DNA from: Pontimicrobium sp. SW4
GTDB lineage: Bacteria; Bacteroidota; Bacteroidia; Flavobacteriales; Flavobacteriaceae
DNA length: 64,000 nt
Assembly (NCBI RefSeq): GCF_039954625.1
Contig: NZ_CP157199.1
Location: 1,674,001-1,738,000 of the forward strand
Reading direction: 5' to 3'
The stretch's first letter is position 1. Each line of letters opens with the position of its first letter. The notes below the pieces were generated by a model that ran no database searches, was not told where the DNA came from, and was given only the letters and a program-made list of their open reading frames with translations. Below, in pieces: positions 62,257 through 64,000 of this stretch. The position numbers were made by a program, and so were the translations under genes.

Positions 62257-63414
62257 ATGAATTTAAAACATCAAAAACATCTTTTTAGTATTCCTGAAGA
62301 CGTTACCTATTTAAACATTGCAAGTCAATCGCCTTCTTTTAAGGCGGTTGAACAAGCAGGGATAGATGGTATTCTTGAAAAAAGTCAACCATATAAAATT
62401 ACCACTAGCAATTATTTTGAGCCAGTAATTGAACTTAAAAAGTTATTTTCAAAATTGATTGACAATGATGATTATAACAGAGTTGCTAATATACCATCAG
62501 CTTCATATGGAATTGCAACTGCTGCCAATAATATTACATTAGAAAAAGACGATGAAATTATTTTGATAGACGAACAGTTCCCAAGTAATTACTACGCTTG
62601 GGAAAAACTAGCAAAAAAATATGATGCAAAACTAAAAATTGTTAAACAACCAGAAACAAAAGAAAATAGAGGAGCTCTTTGGAATACTGACCTTTTAAAT
62701 GCTATTACTAAAAAAGCGGCTGTAATTAGCATTGGAAATATACATTGGGCAAATGGTACATTGTTCGATTTAAAAAAGGTTAGTAAAAAAGCTAAAGAGC
62801 ATCATGCTCTATTAATTATAGATGGAAGTCAATCTATTGGTGCACTACCTTTCTCGGTAAAAGAGATTCAACCAGATGCATTAATTTGTGCAGGTTACAA
62901 ATGGTTGTTTGGTCCTTATGGATGTAGTTATGCCTATTTTGGAGATTATTTTGATAACGGAACTCCACTAGAAGAAAATTGGTCTAACAGATTAAATAGT
63001 GAAGATTTTAGTAGATTAACATCTTATGAGCCTAGATATAAGCCTTTGGCTAATCGTTATTCTACTGGTGAACATGCTAGTTTTATTTATGTAAAAATGC
63101 AGATTGCAGCTTTAAAACAAGTTTTAAGCTGGACGCCGCTTGCGATTCAAGAATATTGTAAAGAAATAACACAAGACACTGTTAAAGCTTTAAAAAAATT
63201 AGGCTGCAATATTGAAACTCAAAATAATAGAGCACATCATTTATTTGGTGTAGAACTTCCAAAAAACCTTGATATAGAATTATTAAAACAAAAACTAAAA
63301 GAAGAAAACGTGTTTATTTCTTTTAGAGGTAATTATATCCGACTTTCTTGTCATTTATTCAACACAAAAGACGATTTTACAAAGCTAACAAATTGCATAA
63401 TGTCTTGTTTATAA
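62257..63414 (+). CDS. Class V aminotransferase-fold enzyme
   Basis: 385 residues. PLP fold: YLNIASQSPSF at the N-terminus, IIDGSQSIGALPF with the PLP-binding Asp (about 188-200), and the Lys in CAGYKWLFGPYG (about 213-224). It resembles the isopenicillin-N epimerase or CsdA/SufS-like class V group, but lacks the active Cys of desulfurases. The substrate is unknown. Start abuts the M42 stop. It ends 5 bp from the penicillin acylase gene, which runs the other way. Confidence 0.87.
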   Translation: MNLKHQKHLFSIPEDVTYLNIASQSPSFKAVEQAGIDGILEKSQPYKITTSNYFEPVIELKKLFSKLIDNDDYNRVANIPSASYGIATAANNITLEKDDEIILIDEQFPSNYYAWEKLAKKYDAKLKIVKQPETKENRGALWNTDLLNAITKKAAVISIGNIHWANGTLFDLKKVSKKAKEHHALLIIDGSQSIGALPFSVKEIQPDALICAGYKWLFGPYGCSYAYFGDYFDNGTPLEENWSNRLNSEDFSRLTSYEPRYKPLANRYSTGEHASFIYVKMQIAALKQVLSWTPLAIQEYCKEITQDTVKALKKLGCNIETQNNRAHHLFGVELPKNLDIELLKQKLKEENVFISFRGNYIRLSCHLFNTKDDFTKLTNCIMSCL

Positions 63415-63419
63415 GCTTT

Positions 63420-64000
63420 CTAGTTCTTTGGAGACACTTTTAATAGTCGAGAAGTTGCTATAATTTCTTCTTTATTCATCATCATTTTTCTAAATTCTCC
63501 TTTACTATACATATCGGCTTGGTCGTCGTAATGTTCACTAAAAGGGTTTCCAGATTGTCCAGTTGGTAAAATGCTAATACTATTTTCAATATCTGAAAAG
63601 TCAACAATACGTCTTGTAGAAGGTCCAGCTTTTATTTCATACAAACCTGTATCGTTAAAGTCAAAAGCTTTGTTATCAATTACCTCTTCCGTTCCTCCTG
63701 TTTCAAACGGTCCAACATTAAAATAAGGTCTTAATGTTTTTACAGCTCCAAGTGCATGACCATGCTCTAAGGTGTGTACTGTTCCCCATTTCCAATTAAT
63801 AATGTCTTCCCCTAGTTGTGCTTCTAATCTGGAGATAGCTTCAATAAATGATTGATTAATAATATCTGCTTTAGATTCTTTTACATTGGTAGTTTCTACA
63901 TCATCCCACCATTTTGATGAATCGTTACCAATTTGCAATGCTATAGACCTCTTTATTAAATGCGTTTTTAAAAGTTGGTTAAACAGTGTATCGCCTAATT
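63420..64000 (-). CDS. Penicillin acylase family protein (5' part outside window)
   Basis: The frame is open from the window edge to the stop at 63420, giving the C-terminal 193 or so residues. Features: KWGTVHTLEHGH, AGPSTRRIVDFSDIENS, LPTGQSGNPFSEHYDDQ and the terminal GEFRKMMM, all usual for the beta chain of penicillin acylase-type Ntn hydrolases. The Ntn-catalytic Ser and signal would lie outside. These enzymes cleave amides such as acyl-homoserine lactones or cyclic lipopeptides. The role here cannot be told. A TTG in the middle of the frame is not the start. Confidence 0.88.
   Translation of the reverse strand, partial: LGDTLFNQLLKTHLIKRSIALQIGNDSSKWWDDVETTNVKESKADIINQSFIEAISRLEAQLGEDIINWKWGTVHTLEHGHALGAVKTLRPYFNVGPFETGGTEEVIDNKAFDFNDTGLYEIKAGPSTRRIVDFSDIENSISILPTGQSGNPFSEHYDDQADMYSKGEFRKMMMNKEEIIATSRLLKVSPKN

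Noticed and set aside
1..64000. tRNA, rRNA, IS elements, phage modules or toxin-antitoxin pairs
   Set aside because: None was visible by eye in any intergenic stretch. Their absence was not confirmed with a search tool.

Overview
The window is AT-rich chromosomal DNA of a Bacteroidota member, most likely a marine member of the Flavobacteriaceae. The evidence is: type IX secretion (T9SS) parts and substrates (PorP/SprF, PorQ, type A and type B C-terminal sorting domains), promoters of the Bacteroidota form TTG-N19/20-TAnnTTTG, few Shine-Dalgarno sequences, many SPII lipoproteins, and Flavobacteriia gene neighbourhoods (lon-porQ-cmk, pyrR-pyrB-STAS-DUF3291-rnz, coiled coil-zapA-6S-rny, rlmD-DUF6452-DUF6048). 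The genus cannot be fixed from the sequence alone. No tRNA, rRNA, CRISPR array, prophage or transposase was seen.

Layout. 1-9.5 kb: the 3' part of a giant secreted adhesin with 21 HYR-like modules and a type B sorting domain, then its PorP/SprF partner and a PorE-like OmpA/PD40/TPR protein. 9.9-15.1 kb: a CAP lipoprotein, pdxH, two small unknown genes, and the leftward operon pyrR-pyrB-STAS-like-DUF3291-rnz. 15.2-21.6 kb: rpsA, cmk, porQ and lon, all leftward. 21.8-24.7 kb: a sigma factor, a membrane-anchored anti-sigma-like protein and two exported ladder-repeat proteins (DUF4097, DUF2807), probably one envelope-stress type operon. 24.8-32.5 kb: an MFS transporter, an M48 lipoprotein protease, msrB, DUF1572, lpdA, aroQ, two outer-membrane barrels and xerD. 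32.5-39.3 kb: rny, a 6S RNA, zapA, a coiled-coil partner, an M23 peptidase and a TonB-dependent receptor.

39.3-49.3 kb: secreted surface proteins (one with a phage-fibre or C1q-like end, two with T9SS type A tails), a cysteine desulfurase, an Smr protein, a cluster of four small Cys-motif membrane proteins (DUF2752, CCC-motif, CD225-like, DUF2752), DUF5362 and rocD. 49.4-64 kb: a second sigma factor with DUF6768, rlmD-DUF6452-DUF6048, a DUF4136 lipoprotein, a THUMP methyltransferase, a SAM methyltransferase, a ZIP transporter, DUF4268, an exported S51-like protein, a beta-lactamase-fold lipoprotein, TrhA, DUF4294, an M42 peptidase, a class V aminotransferase and the 3' end of a penicillin acylase gene.

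Most of the window is core flavobacterial metabolism and envelope biology. The least explained parts are the ladder-repeat sigma operon (21.8-24.7 kb), the Cys-motif small membrane protein cluster (46.2-48.0 kb), two copies of a palindromic element with a conserved loop (53.2 and 59.6 kb), a shared TCGATGAAATAC motif upstream of two exported proteins, and the coiled-coil/ZapA/6S locus.
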